DNA of 64,000 bases, from NCBI GenBank assembly GCA_028284285.1, contig JANQSA010000062.1, positions 95,288 through 159,287 on the forward strand, written 5' to 3'. This DNA is from Croceivirga sp. (GTDB lineage Bacteria > Bacteroidota > Bacteroidia > Flavobacteriales > Flavobacteriaceae). The notes below the pieces were generated by a model, which saw nothing but the letters and a program-made list of their open reading frames with translations, was not told the DNA's origin and did not search any database. This document shows positions 16,551-24,349 of the stretch, piece by piece (within the stretch, counting starts at the first letter, position 1; every line of letters begins with the position of its first letter). The position numbers were made by a program, and so were the translations under genes.

Positions 16551-16870
16551 TCCCTTAAAACGAAGTAGAAGACAATTGTCGGGGTTCAAGCGCTAGACGA
16601 TACTTTTCCCAAGCCCTACAGCTGCCCGCTATCCCGCTTTTAAGATGGGATAATAGTTTAGGATATTTATGGAGTAACCCCTTTCCCAGAGCTTCCTGGA
16701 AGACTTTCAACGGGCCGGGCTAAAGGAAGAAACGATTAAAACTATAAAAATAAACTGGAAATCCCACAGCTTGAAGAAGTGGTGGGGCTGTTACAACAAC
16801 TGGTAGAACCAAAATAATAACCTAACTTTTGGTCATTGTTTTTTAAAAGCCCCCTAGCAAAACCATCCCC
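16551..16870. other. Intergenic region with a possible gene relic
   Basis: Between 16681 and 16817 two adjacent frames carry protein-like sequence: QSFLEDFQRAGLKEETIKT in one frame, then LEIPQLEEVVGLLQQLVEPK and a stop in the next. A one-base shift joins them into a plausible amphipathic C-terminus of about 45 residues. No upstream body is left. This may be the remains of a decayed gene or chance. Confidence 0.3.
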
Positions 16871-17734
16871 TTGAAAGCAAAACAGTACCATTTCGTAAGG
16901 CGGAAATATGACAGAGAGTTTTTGATGGACTGCGTGTTCTTTTCGGAAGCAGATCGTAAGGTGTCCCTTAGAAAACCTTTTTGTTATAATTTTCATGGGA
17001 TCTTCATACAGAATGAAGGACAGGCAAAAATCGCAATCGAGAATGAGATATCCCCCTTGGACAAGGGCGATTTTATATTTCTCCGGGCCAATCAGGTGCG
17101 GGAATGGATGGCAGTAACCCCTGATTTTTCGGGTTACCTTTTGATCTTTGAAAATGAATTCATTGAAACCTTCTTTAAGGATCCGCTATTCATTCATCGC
17201 TTTCAATTCTTTCAAACCAATCAACCCGCTATATTAAAGTGTGATGACCAATTTTTATTGGAACACACCGCTAACTGTGAGAGAATAAAAACAGAATTGG
17301 ATAATCTTCAAGACGATAGCCATCACTATATACGTTCTCTCCTGTATACTATTTTAATACAAATCAATAGGGCGTATATCAAAACGTATAACCTATCGAC
17401 AAAACTCTATCAGGATAATATTTCATTGCGGTTCAGAAAAGCTTTGGAAGAAAATATACGAAAGAAACAAAGGGTAGAAGAGTACGCAGCCTTACTTAAA
17501 GTCAGCCGTAGCCAACTCAATATGGCGATCAAAAAGACCTCCGGAAAGTCGACATCGATAATCATTCGGGAACGGTTGCTTACGGAAATAAAACGCGACT
17601 TGTTGTACTCTGAGAAGAATATCTCCGAAATAGGGTATGAACTTGGGTTTTCCGATAGTTCAAATTTTGTTCGGTTTTTTAAAAGATTAACCGGACATAC
17701 CCCAAATGATTTTAGGTCTGTTCATTCGAAATGA
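16871..17734 (+). CDS. AraC/XylS family transcriptional regulator
   Basis: A 287-residue regulator. The N-terminal part (1-150) is a cupin-like sensor region (FIQNEGQAKIAIENEISPLDKGDFIFLRANQVREWM), and the C-terminal 95 residues are the double helix-turn-helix DNA-binding domain: VEEYAALLKVSRSQLNMAIKKTSGKS for the first helix pair and ISEIGYELGFSDSSNFVRFFKRLTGHTPNDFR for the second, an almost canonical AraC signature. The start is TTG at 16871; the next in-frame ATG (16925) would remove 18 residues. It precedes a lipoprotein esterase by 70 bases in the same direction and may regulate it. Confidence 0.9.
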   Translation: MKAKQYHFVRRKYDREFLMDCVFFSEADRKVSLRKPFCYNFHGIFIQNEGQAKIAIENEISPLDKGDFIFLRANQVREWMAVTPDFSGYLLIFENEFIETFFKDPLFIHRFQFFQTNQPAILKCDDQFLLEHTANCERIKTELDNLQDDSHHYIRSLLYTILIQINRAYIKTYNLSTKLYQDNISLRFRKALEENIRKKQRVEEYAALLKVSRSQLNMAIKKTSGKSTSIIIRERLLTEIKRDLLYSEKNISEIGYELGFSDSSNFVRFFKRLTGHTPNDFRSVHSK

Positions 17735-17750
17735 CCATTTATAATTCATA

Positions 17751-17781
17751 TTGACCATTACCGCTATCTGTTTTACTTTTT
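17751..17781 (+). promoter_or_regulatory. Putative promoter of the esterase gene
   Basis: TTG (17751-17753), 20-base spacer, TACTTTTT (17774-17781), which matches TAnnTTTG at seven of eight positions. Transcription would begin near 17786, 22 bases before the chosen ATG. Confidence 0.35.
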
Positions 17782-17807
17782 TCTTTGTGCTGAGCAAAAA
17801 AGTTTTT

Positions 17808-18752
17808 ATGAAATTCCGAATTATCATCATTTTAGTTGGCCTTTGTTTTATGCAAATAGCCTGTAAGCAAACAAAGAACGATGCGCAAGTGATCTCCTTA
17901 AAACAAAGTGAGGTGCCATCCACTATCTTTTGGGCGCATCATTATAATATGGAAATGGATGTGGCCTATGGTAATGCCCCTGACCAACGTCTTGACATCT
18001 ATACGCAGGGAACTTACATAGGGGAACCCAACTGGTTTGAGCGAAGCAAAAACACAAGGCCTACTTTGGTCTGGATTCATGGTGGCGGTTGGCGATATGG
18101 CAATAAAGAAACCGATGCCTGGTTCTTTATACATTTTTTAGAGCGGGGATGGAATGTGGTCAACGTAGAATACCGCAAAGGCTTAGGAACAGCACCGGAT
18201 GCCGCAGAAGACGTCCTTATGGTTATGAAATGGATAAGTGCCAATGCCGAAGAATACAGATTGGATACCGATAAGATTGTGGTTTCGGGTGCGTCGGCCG
18301 GTGGTCATTTGGCCTTGCTGGCAGGTTTGGTCAATAGCGTGCCGGAAAGTCATCCTTCTTATATAGGTGACAAAATCCGAGTTCAAGCCATTATAAATTG
18401 GTATGGGGCTACAGATATCCAAAAAATAGAAGCCTACCTGAGGGCTAAACGTCCCAATGAAAATTTTGTACTGAACTGGGTAGAAGAAAAAGAAAGGATC
18501 CCTGAGATTTCAAGAAAGTATTCCCCAATTCACTATATTACTGAAAACGCCCCTCCTGTTCTAACCATTCAGGGAGATCTGGATACCTTAACTCCGTACG
18601 ACCAGGCCCAATTGCTTCATGAAAAGCTCGAAAACGTAGGTACTGAAAATCAATTATTGACCCTGAAAGGGGGGACACATCTCGGATTTACCGAAGAGCA
18701 ATTTCAATTGATCTTTAAAACAATATTTGAATTTTTGGAAGCCAATCCATAA
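17808..18752 (+). CDS. Lipoprotein alpha/beta-hydrolase (carboxylesterase-like)
   Basis: About 314 residues from the ATG at 17808, which starts a lipoprotein signal (MKFRIIIILVGLCFMQIAC, lipidation at Cys19); an in-frame TTG at 17751 would add a second hydrophobic stretch and overlaps a promoter-like sequence, so it is not used. The enzyme has the oxyanion-hole motif HGGGWRYG, the nucleophile elbow GASAGGHLA, an acid in GDLDTLTPYDQ and a histidine in GGTHLGF, the hormone-sensitive-lipase/BD-FAE type layout. Likely a periplasmic-side esterase on acetylated glycans or small esters. The next gene follows after 19 bases. Confidence 0.88.
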   Translation: MKFRIIIILVGLCFMQIACKQTKNDAQVISLKQSEVPSTIFWAHHYNMEMDVAYGNAPDQRLDIYTQGTYIGEPNWFERSKNTRPTLVWIHGGGWRYGNKETDAWFFIHFLERGWNVVNVEYRKGLGTAPDAAEDVLMVMKWISANAEEYRLDTDKIVVSGASAGGHLALLAGLVNSVPESHPSYIGDKIRVQAIINWYGATDIQKIEAYLRAKRPNENFVLNWVEEKERIPEISRKYSPIHYITENAPPVLTIQGDLDTLTPYDQAQLLHEKLENVGTENQLLTLKGGTHLGFTEEQFQLIFKTIFEFLEANP

Positions 18753-18771
18753 ATACCAAAACTCAATAAAA

Positions 18772-19296
18772 ATGAAAATTGATTTGATATGGGCATTCTT
18801 GTTCTTTTCCAGTCTGACTACAATGGCTCAAGAAACTCAAAAAAAAGTGTATTTATCACCGGAAGATGTTGAAACGCTTTCGGGAATTATAGCGACAGCA
18901 TACGACGGCATTTCAGGTGAAGCGGGAACCTCCCGTCAGTTGGAAAGAATGCGAACATTGTACGCGCCCCACGCAATTATCTCGAAGAATACTCTAATTG
19001 AAGGAAAACCATCAAGGGAAGTTTTAACACTGGAAGAATTTTATAGTGGTATGGGTGATCTTCGGGAATCGGGATTCTTTGAAGAAGAAATTAACCGTGA
19101 GGTCAGGATTTTTGGAACGATTGCCCATGTATGGAGTAGTTACCGAATACGCAACAGTAAAAATGGTCCTATACTGCGTCGCGGTATTAATAGCATACAA
19201 CTTCAATATAAGGATAATCGGTGGTGGATACTTTCCTGGATCTGGGATGCGGAGCGAGCGGGAAATAAAATTCCTGCTTCCTATGACGCGTATTAA
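18772..19296 (+). CDS. Exported NTF2-like (SnoaL-type) protein
   Basis: About 174 residues from the ATG at 18772; the frame extends upstream to 18727 but overlaps the esterase gene and lacks signal character, whereas 18772 gives a clean signal peptide (MKIDLIWAFLFFSSLTTMAQ). The mature part has the cone-shaped NTF2 fold order: long helix with TAYDGISGEAG, LERMRTLYAPHAIIS, a LTLEEFYSGM turn, then four strands ending in SIQLQYKDNRWWILSWIWDAE. NTF2-like proteins bind or isomerise small ligands. It lies 19 bases after the esterase and is probably co-transcribed with it. Confidence 0.8.
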   Translation: MKIDLIWAFLFFSSLTTMAQETQKKVYLSPEDVETLSGIIATAYDGISGEAGTSRQLERMRTLYAPHAIISKNTLIEGKPSREVLTLEEFYSGMGDLRESGFFEEEINREVRIFGTIAHVWSSYRIRNSKNGPILRRGINSIQLQYKDNRWWILSWIWDAERAGNKIPASYDAY

Positions 19297-19546
19297 TTTT
19301 TAATAGTCCGGTGGTAATACGCCTTGTCATTAGACAATGTAATTGTAGTGAGTCCAAATACGTTTGATTCCCAAAGTTTTACTGCAAAATGTAATGACGG
19401 ATGCTTCCAAACCGTTCCAACTGCCTCAGGGGACAGGCTGACGTCATACCATTGATTCTAAGAAACCCTGCCCTCGGCCTTCCTGTCGCATCCCCGAATC
19501 CTTTCCACTTTTTTCCCAAGCCGCAATACTCCGGATTTGTGTACAT

Positions 19547-20827
19547 TTGGCGCTCAACCGTAGCACTATCGATATCTCCAAAACAACATCCGCTCCCTGG
19601 TACTATCTGGTATTGCTTATTTTGGCAGGGGAGGCGGTGTTTATCCTGCCCTTTGTATTACCCCGTATTTTTCGGCCTACCGTGCTGGATGTTTTTGAAA
19701 TGGGTAATGTTGAATACAATCTAGGTCAGTCCGTTTATGGTTTAGTTGCGTTGTTTGCATATTTACTTGGAGGCCCGTTAGCTGATAAATATCCACCTAG
19801 AAAACTGATAGCGGTAGCGTTATGGTTGACGGCCCTGGGAGGGCTGGTCTATGCACAATATCCAGATGTAATGCTGTTACGCGTTTTATATGGTTATTGG
19901 GGTTTTACTACCATATTTCTCTTCTGGTCCCCCATGATTAAAGCCGCAAGGGTATGGGGTGGTATCCGAGCTCAAGGGAAGGCATTTGGGTTTTTGGATG
20001 GCGGCCGGGGACTTACAGGAGCCTTGTTCGGAGTGTTAGGGGTAGCTATCTTTTCTTTTTTCCTTTCGGGTGCTGATGATATCGTGTCTCTTTCTGATAG
20101 AAAACGTGCTTTTGCTTATATCATTTATACTGCCTCGGGTATTATTTCCTGTATTGCTTTGTTAGTCTGGTTTTATATGAAGGCTGAAGGGGAAGCACGA
20201 AGTAGTATCGAAAAGATTAGTCTACCGGAAATTCGGCAGGTGCTAAAATTGCCTTCCGTTTGGCTATTGATGGTGATTATTTTATCTGCGTATGTGGGTT
20301 ATAAGATCACGGACATCATATCACAGTATGCCGAAGAGGTGATGTTATACAATCAGGTAGATGCTGCTAAAACAGGAACTTTATTACAATTCCTTCGTCC
20401 TACGACTGGTATTTTAGTGGGATTGATCGCCGACCGCTATCAGATTACAAAGCTATTATTCCTGGGTTTTGTGCTTTCAATTATAGGAGGATTACTTTTT
20501 GCCACGGGAGTTATTGCGCCAACTACCTCGTTACTATTCTTGCTTTCTGTCTTGATTCTCGGTGTTGCGGTGTATTCTACTCGTGCGTTGTATTTTGGTG
20601 TGTTGCAGGCAGGAAAAATTCCACTTGCCTTAACTGGCACCGTGGTTGGCTTAATCTCTTTGGTGGGGTATACCCCGGATATTTTTGCCGGGCCGGCCTA
20701 TGGCTATTTATTGGACGCTCACCCTGGTGAGAAAATTGGCCATCAACACGTGTTTTTGATGCTTACCGGGTTTTCCCTGGTGGGGGCAGTGGCCTCCCTT
20801 ATCTATCACCGTTTATACGGAAGATAA
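19547..20827 (+). CDS. Major facilitator superfamily transporter
   Basis: A 426-residue inner-membrane transporter with twelve predicted helices. The loop after helix 2 contains GGPLADKYPPRKLI, the MFS signature GxxaDrxGrr, and helix 4-5 reads FLFWSPMIKAARVWG. The start is not secure: the first usable codon is TTG at 19547, and it overlaps the sequence TACATTTG (19542-19549), which looks like a promoter box; no other start before the first helix is seen. Substrate cannot be told. It is the last gene before a convergent operon and has no terminator that I can see. Confidence 0.85.
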   Translation: MALNRSTIDISKTTSAPWYYLVLLILAGEAVFILPFVLPRIFRPTVLDVFEMGNVEYNLGQSVYGLVALFAYLLGGPLADKYPPRKLIAVALWLTALGGLVYAQYPDVMLLRVLYGYWGFTTIFLFWSPMIKAARVWGGIRAQGKAFGFLDGGRGLTGALFGVLGVAIFSFFLSGADDIVSLSDRKRAFAYIIYTASGIISCIALLVWFYMKAEGEARSSIEKISLPEIRQVLKLPSVWLLMVIILSAYVGYKITDIISQYAEEVMLYNQVDAAKTGTLLQFLRPTTGILVGLIADRYQITKLLFLGFVLSIIGGLLFATGVIAPTTSLLFLLSVLILGVAVYSTRALYFGVLQAGKIPLALTGTVVGLISLVGYTPDIFAGPAYGYLLDAHPGEKIGHQHVFLMLTGFSLVGAVASLIYHRLYGR

Positions 20828-20849
20828 GTAGTAACCGTAAGCCTTTGCT

Positions 20850-21302
20850 TTAGGGGTTTTCGCAAATCGCTTTCAATTTCGCCAAAGCCTTTGGCCAGGT
20901 TTCCCTAAAATAGGTTTCCCATTCCGGGGCGGAATCCATAGCTACTTTTAACAAGGTACCCTGCTCAGTGGGTAAGTAGGTATATTCCTCTTTGGCCCCG
21001 GCAAAGGGGGCCACCTTTTTCCCTTCCATAATTTCTTTGCCGTCTTCAATAATGCCCAGGTGTTCTATGCTTATGAATTGGTTGGGTTGATTATCGTGAA
21101 TACGGCTTACCATCCCACATACTTCACCGTCATCTTCATCTGCAAGAAAACAGATCTTTGCCCCTTTGTCCCAACTCCCTTCATATCGGGAGGTGGGACT
21201 GAATTCTGCTGTCCATTGCTTAAAGGTTTCTTCTGCCAACATACGGTCATAGACCTTGGCTGTTGAGGCATTGATGGTAGTTTCAAAGTGTAGTGTTTTC
21301 AT
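20850..21302 (-). CDS. SRPBCC (AHSA1/START-like) domain protein
   Basis: A 150-residue cytoplasmic protein with the helix-grip fold of activator-of-Hsp90-like proteins: a first strand KTLHFETTINASTAKVYDRML, then EETFKQWTAEFSPTSRYEGSWDKGAKI and a C-terminal helix ETYFRETWPKALAKLKAICE. It binds hydrophobic ligands in other members. Last gene of a seven-gene minus-strand operon; the DoxX gene ends only 7 bases upstream. Its paralogue in the operon is at 21684-22106. Confidence 0.85.
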   Translation of the reverse strand: MKTLHFETTINASTAKVYDRMLAEETFKQWTAEFSPTSRYEGSWDKGAKICFLADEDDGEVCGMVSRIHDNQPNQFISIEHLGIIEDGKEIMEGKKVAPFAGAKEEYTYLPTEQGTLLKVAMDSAPEWETYFRETWPKALAKLKAICENP

Positions 21303-21309
21303 TTTACTT

Positions 21310-21687
21310 TCAGAAGGCGAATAGCTTTTGTACTTTTTCCTGGCGTAGCCATAAGGCCAACCACATAACTATGCCGAACAGTACCGGAAATATGGTGTCG
21401 AACAGCGGATCCTGATGGATAACATGGGTGGCGACAGCCCCTCCCAACCATGCGGTAAGCAGGACTGCCCCAAATCCGGAGGTTTTGGGGAAAGCGTAAA
21501 ATAATGTACTGATCAATAAGGCGATACCAAGATGAAGCACCGCAGATTCCGGGTAACCTAATGTGGTAGCTCCCGTAACCGCTTGTTCGGTCTGTAAAAT
21601 GTTCATTACTGCTCCCATAAGGAACATGATTACGATAATGCCCTGAAGGATATACGAAATCCACAGGCGTGCTTTTGAAGTTTTCAT
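21310..21687 (-). CDS. DoxX-like membrane protein
   Basis: A 125-residue four-helix membrane protein: KARLWISYILQGIIVIMFLMGAV, then YPESAVLHLGIALLISTLFYAFP, FGAVLLTAWLGGAVATHVI and LFGIVMWLALWLR. The GAVMNI and ATHV motifs match DoxX/DUF4870-like membrane proteins (DoxX_2 family). Function unknown, redox or ligand handling suggested for relatives. The start codon ATG at 21687 overlaps the stop of the upstream gene in the ATGA arrangement, showing translational coupling. Another frame in the same strand at 21299-21664 is a shadow without membrane pattern. Confidence 0.82.
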   Translation of the reverse strand: MKTSKARLWISYILQGIIVIMFLMGAVMNILQTEQAVTGATTLGYPESAVLHLGIALLISTLFYAFPKTSGFGAVLLTAWLGGAVATHVIHQDPLFDTIFPVLFGIVMWLALWLRQEKVQKLFAF

Positions 21688-22106
21688 GGGTTATGTTGTT
21701 TATTTTCAGTGTATTCCATAAAGGTATTCAAAATTGCTTGCCAACCCATACGTTGTTGCTCTAAAGTGTGGGTATCTTCCACTTCAAAGGTTTCTACTAT
21801 CTTGACTGTGTTCCCTTCCTTTTTAAAAGTGACGTTCCCTTTCCGGGTATCTTCCAGCGTGTATTCAATTGCAGAATACGGGACAACTGCGGAATATTTC
21901 CCTGCATAATCAAAACCCGTGCTACCGTTTTTGGCTTCCATACGGTAGCTAAATGTACCACCAGGCCTCAAATCATTCTCGGCTCTGGGACAATGCCATT
22001 CCGGGCTGGCAAAGTTCCATTGGGTGATATGTTTGGGTTGGGTCCAGCACTCCCATACGTATTCCAAATCTGCATTCACTAGGGTCTCTACGGTAAGTGA
22101 GGTCAT
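21684..22106 (-). CDS. SRPBCC (AHSA1/START-like) domain protein
   Basis: About 140 residues, taken from the ATG at 22106 (MTSLTVETLVNADLEYVWECW). A frame to 22145 would add 13 residues but would overlap the upstream gene by 43 bases, whereas 22106 gives the ATGA overlap that the other junctions of this operon use. Features: strand TVETLVNADLEYVWECWTQPKHITQWNFAS, a hydrophobic cavity region, and a C-terminal helix LEQQRMGWQAILNTFMEY. WTQPKHI is typical of AHSA1-type proteins. Ligand unknown. Confidence 0.85.
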   Translation of the reverse strand: MTSLTVETLVNADLEYVWECWTQPKHITQWNFASPEWHCPRAENDLRPGGTFSYRMEAKNGSTGFDYAGKYSAVVPYSAIEYTLEDTRKGNVTFKKEGNTVKIVETFEVEDTHTLEQQRMGWQAILNTFMEYTENKQHNP

Positions 22107-22537
22107 CCTTTTTGACTGTTTTGCGGATTGTAGTTGATCATCCATTTTACCCCGTAGCGATCTACAAAACTGCCAAAATAATCGCCCCAGAATTGGTCGG
22201 CCATAGGCATTTCAATTACTCCCTCCCTGGAAAGCCCCTCAAAGAGGCGATCCGCCTCTTCGCGGCTGGTAGGGTGCAAAGAGATATAACAATTACTATC
22301 TGCCGTGGGCTGTTGCCCCATGGAAGGCAGGATATCCGAAGCCATTAAAATGGTATTCTCTGAAATGGGTAAGGAAATGTGCATGATCCGGTTGCGTTCA
22401 TCTTCGGGGAGTGTATCACTTTCCGGGGCATCGGTCATTTTCGTTTTGGCCAGGTATTCTCCGCCAAAAACAGCTTTGTACAATTCAAAGGCGGCTTCTG
22501 CCGTACCGTCAAAATTGAGATAAGGATTTACTTGCAT
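22103..22537 (-). CDS. VOC/PhnB-like glyoxalase-fold protein
   Basis: A 144-residue protein. The start MQVNPYLNFDGTAEAAFELYKAVFGGE is the characteristic N-terminus of the PhnB/DUF1428-like (3-demethylubiquinone-9 3-methyltransferase domain) group of the vicinal oxygen chelate superfamily; the end YFGSFVDRYGVKWMINYN is also typical. Metal ligands of VOC enzymes are not obvious. Cytoplasmic. It overlaps the next gene by four bases (ATGA) and follows the AlkD gene by two bases, so it belongs to the operon. Confidence 0.87.
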   Translation of the reverse strand: MQVNPYLNFDGTAEAAFELYKAVFGGEYLAKTKMTDAPESDTLPEDERNRIMHISLPISENTILMASDILPSMGQQPTADSNCYISLHPTSREEADRLFEGLSREGVIEMPMADQFWGDYFGSFVDRYGVKWMINYNPQNSQKG

Positions 22538-22539
22538 TT

Positions 22540-23241
22540 TTATTGGTGTTTTAGGTTCTTATAATAGGTTTTCTCTTCTTTATCCAGTTTTTCTATAGCA
22601 TTGCGCAGGGTACCCCGTGGCATAGTGCTCGTGTGAATGTCTAAAAAGGCTTTTAACCTGCTTTTGTCTTTTTTGCCGGCTTCCCTCAGCCAACTGCCAA
22701 CGGCTTTATTGATCAGTTCTTCCTTGTCCTTAATCAGTATTTCGGCAATTTGAAAAGTGTCTTCTAGCTGTCCTTTTTTGATAAAGGCATAGGTAGCCAC
22801 TATAGCGGTACGGCGCTCCCAAATAGTTTTAGATTTGGCTAACTGGTACAAAATGTCCCTGGGTTTATCCATTAGATATTCCCCGATGATGTTATACGCC
22901 CCCCGGTCTACAAAATCCCAATTGTTCAGGCGATCATGCCGGTTCAGATACAATTCAAAGAGTTCTTTTTTTCTTTCAGGAGACGTTTTTTTATTCTTTG
23001 CCTGGTAATCCATAATACTTACTGCTCCCATACGAATCTCATAATAATCGCTGTCCAACAATTTGTTAATCTCTTCCAAAGGCATTTGGGTAAATTCCTT
23101 CGCGGTTTTAAAAACGTTTCCAAACCTTACGCCGAACGCTTTGGTCTGCCCATCTTCGCCCTTGAAAAACTTTTCAAGCTTGCTTAATTCCTTTTCCTCC
23201 CGGAGCGCCTTTAGTTTTGCTATGTAGTGTTGAGCGGTCAT
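22540..23241 (-). CDS. DNA alkylation repair protein (AlkD-like HEAT-repeat glycosylase)
   Basis: A 233-residue all-helical protein with HEAT-like repeats: IAKLKALREEKELSKLEKF, YEIRMGAVSIMDYQAKN, NWDFVDRGAYNIIGEYLMDKP, TIWERRTAIVATYAFIKKG, LINKAVGSWLREAGKKD. The motifs WDFVD and the WERR(T)AI block are those of AlkC/AlkD-type proteins, which bind and excise alkylated purines without base flipping. Length is normal. Third gene of the operon, two bases before the PhnB gene. Substrate specificity is inferred from the family only. Confidence 0.87.
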   Translation of the reverse strand: MTAQHYIAKLKALREEKELSKLEKFFKGEDGQTKAFGVRFGNVFKTAKEFTQMPLEEINKLLDSDYYEIRMGAVSIMDYQAKNKKTSPERKKELFELYLNRHDRLNNWDFVDRGAYNIIGEYLMDKPRDILYQLAKSKTIWERRTAIVATYAFIKKGQLEDTFQIAEILIKDKEELINKAVGSWLREAGKKDKSRLKAFLDIHTSTMPRGTLRNAIEKLDKEEKTYYKNLKHQ

Positions 23242-23291
23242 GTACTTTTGTTAGAAAATGTTGCCAGCTTCTTGTTTAGGTGAATCAAAAC

Positions 23292-23798
23292 TTATTTTGA
23301 TTTCTCTTTTAAAAGATAACGCACTTCTGTTACCCAAACACCAGGATCCGGACTGCTTTCTGCACCTTTGAGATATAATTCTAACCGGGACTTCCATACA
23401 ACCTCACCGCCCACTACCTCTTTTTGAAATTCCTTACCATTACGGGTTACCCATTCCTGAAGTTGCGCATGGGTGTCCACTAATGTAAGATAGGGTCCTT
23501 TGTGAACCAGTGCGGCGTATTTTCCTGCAGGCAAGATAGAGGTAATGAATCCTTCACTTCTTAGCGGAGCTTTTGTTGCCATGCCAATATTGACATGGAT
23601 TGCACCATTTTTCATAGGCATACCCGAGGTATTCAGATATTGAATTACCGGATACCGAAGCGCATCAAAATCAATCTGGGGTTGTTTGTGTAGATCAATC
23701 AAAGTACGTTCTACGGTTTGGGCCAGAGCCGTAAATGAAGTTTCAACATTTTTGGAAACAAAATGAGTAGCGGGATAGTGTTTGATCTCAGGAATCAT
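23292..23798 (-). CDS. GyrI-like small-molecule binding protein
   Basis: A 168-residue free-standing effector-binding domain of the GyrI/AraC_E_bind type: EIKHYPATHFVSK at the start, a central helix, KNGAIHVNIGMATKAPLRSEGFITSILPAGKYAALVHKGPY, and LELYLKGAESSPDPGVWVTEVRYLLK at the end. Such domains bind hydrophobic cations or drugs and can be fused to AraC regulators; here it stands alone, two genes from a GlxA-type AraC regulator. Start ATG at 23798 overlaps the upstream VOC gene by four bases. Confidence 0.85.
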   Translation of the reverse strand: MIPEIKHYPATHFVSKNVETSFTALAQTVERTLIDLHKQPQIDFDALRYPVIQYLNTSGMPMKNGAIHVNIGMATKAPLRSEGFITSILPAGKYAALVHKGPYLTLVDTHAQLQEWVTRNGKEFQKEVVGGEVVWKSRLELYLKGAESSPDPGVWVTEVRYLLKEKSK

Positions 23799-24208
23799 AA
23801 CGACTTCATTTTATCCGGATCCATATACAACATATTCCAGCAGTGGTTGTCCGGATCGGAAAAACTGAACAGATACATCCAACCCTCTACTTCCTGGGGT
23901 TTTTGATATACCTTGCCCCCGGCTTTTTCAACGGTTTCGGCAAAAGCAGTTACTTCATCCCTACTTTGCGCATCAATGTTAATTAACATTTCGCTCTTGT
24001 TTTGGCCGATTGAAGAGGGATATAAGGTATAGTTATTAAAAACCTCCTCCGGAAAAAGCATCAGCACAAAATCATGTTCCCCGATCAGGAAACTCGCTAA
24101 GTGCGTTGTCTCTTTATGTAAGGGATTTTCCCTAAATCCAAGGGAGTTATAGAACGCTCTGGATTTTTGAATGCTTTTTACGGGAAGGTTAAGCCAGATA
24201 CTTTTCAC
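23795..24208 (-). CDS. VOC-family (glyoxalase/bleomycin-resistance) protein, first gene of operon
   Basis: A 137-residue protein: IWLNLPVKSIQKSRAFYNSLGF at the start, then beta-alpha-beta units and FSFSDPDNHCWNMLYMDPDK at the end, typical of VOC dioxygenase/isomerase-fold proteins. The start codon is GTG at 24208. A TAnnTTTG box lies 35 bases upstream, so it heads the seven-gene operon that runs down to 20850. Four-base overlap with the GyrI-like gene couples translation. Confidence 0.87.
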   Translation of the reverse strand: MKSIWLNLPVKSIQKSRAFYNSLGFRENPLHKETTHLASFLIGEHDFVLMLFPEEVFNNYTLYPSSIGQNKSEMLINIDAQSRDEVTAFAETVEKAGGKVYQKPQEVEGWMYLFSFSDPDNHCWNMLYMDPDKMKSL

Positions 24209-24242
24209 AATTTGTATAGGTTTGTTTATCAGTTGCTTACAT

Positions 24243-24250
24243 CAAATATA
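24243..24250 (-). promoter_or_regulatory. -7 promoter box of the seven-gene operon
   Basis: Minus-strand TATATTTG, a perfect TAnnTTTG box, 35 bases upstream of the GTG start at 24208. No convincing TTG box at the normal distance was found, which fits a promoter needing an activator such as the divergent AraC protein. Confidence 0.5.
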
Positions 24251-24298
24251 AATAATCCGATCAGGAAGGAAGTGCCGTAATTCCGTCAATCCCGAGGG

Positions 24299-24329
24299 TT
24301 GATTGCGACAAGCTATTCCACTACCTTTA
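24299..24329 (+). promoter_or_regulatory. Putative promoter of the GlxA-type regulator
   Basis: TTG (24299-24301), 20-base spacer, TACCTTTA (24322-24329), seven of eight with TAnnTTTG. Transcription near 24334 would make the ATG at 24350 the natural start. Confidence 0.4.
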
Positions 24330-24349
24330 TGAAATATAACTATGGCGTA

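Noticed and set aside
19542..19549. TACATTTG as promoter of the MFS gene
   Set aside because: It overlaps the only available start codon and has no TTG box upstream, so it is probably chance, although it leaves the start uncertain.
21299..21664. Second minus-strand frame over the DoxX gene
   Set aside because: Shadow of the DoxX-like gene; lacks its hydrophobic pattern and breaks the ATGA coupling.
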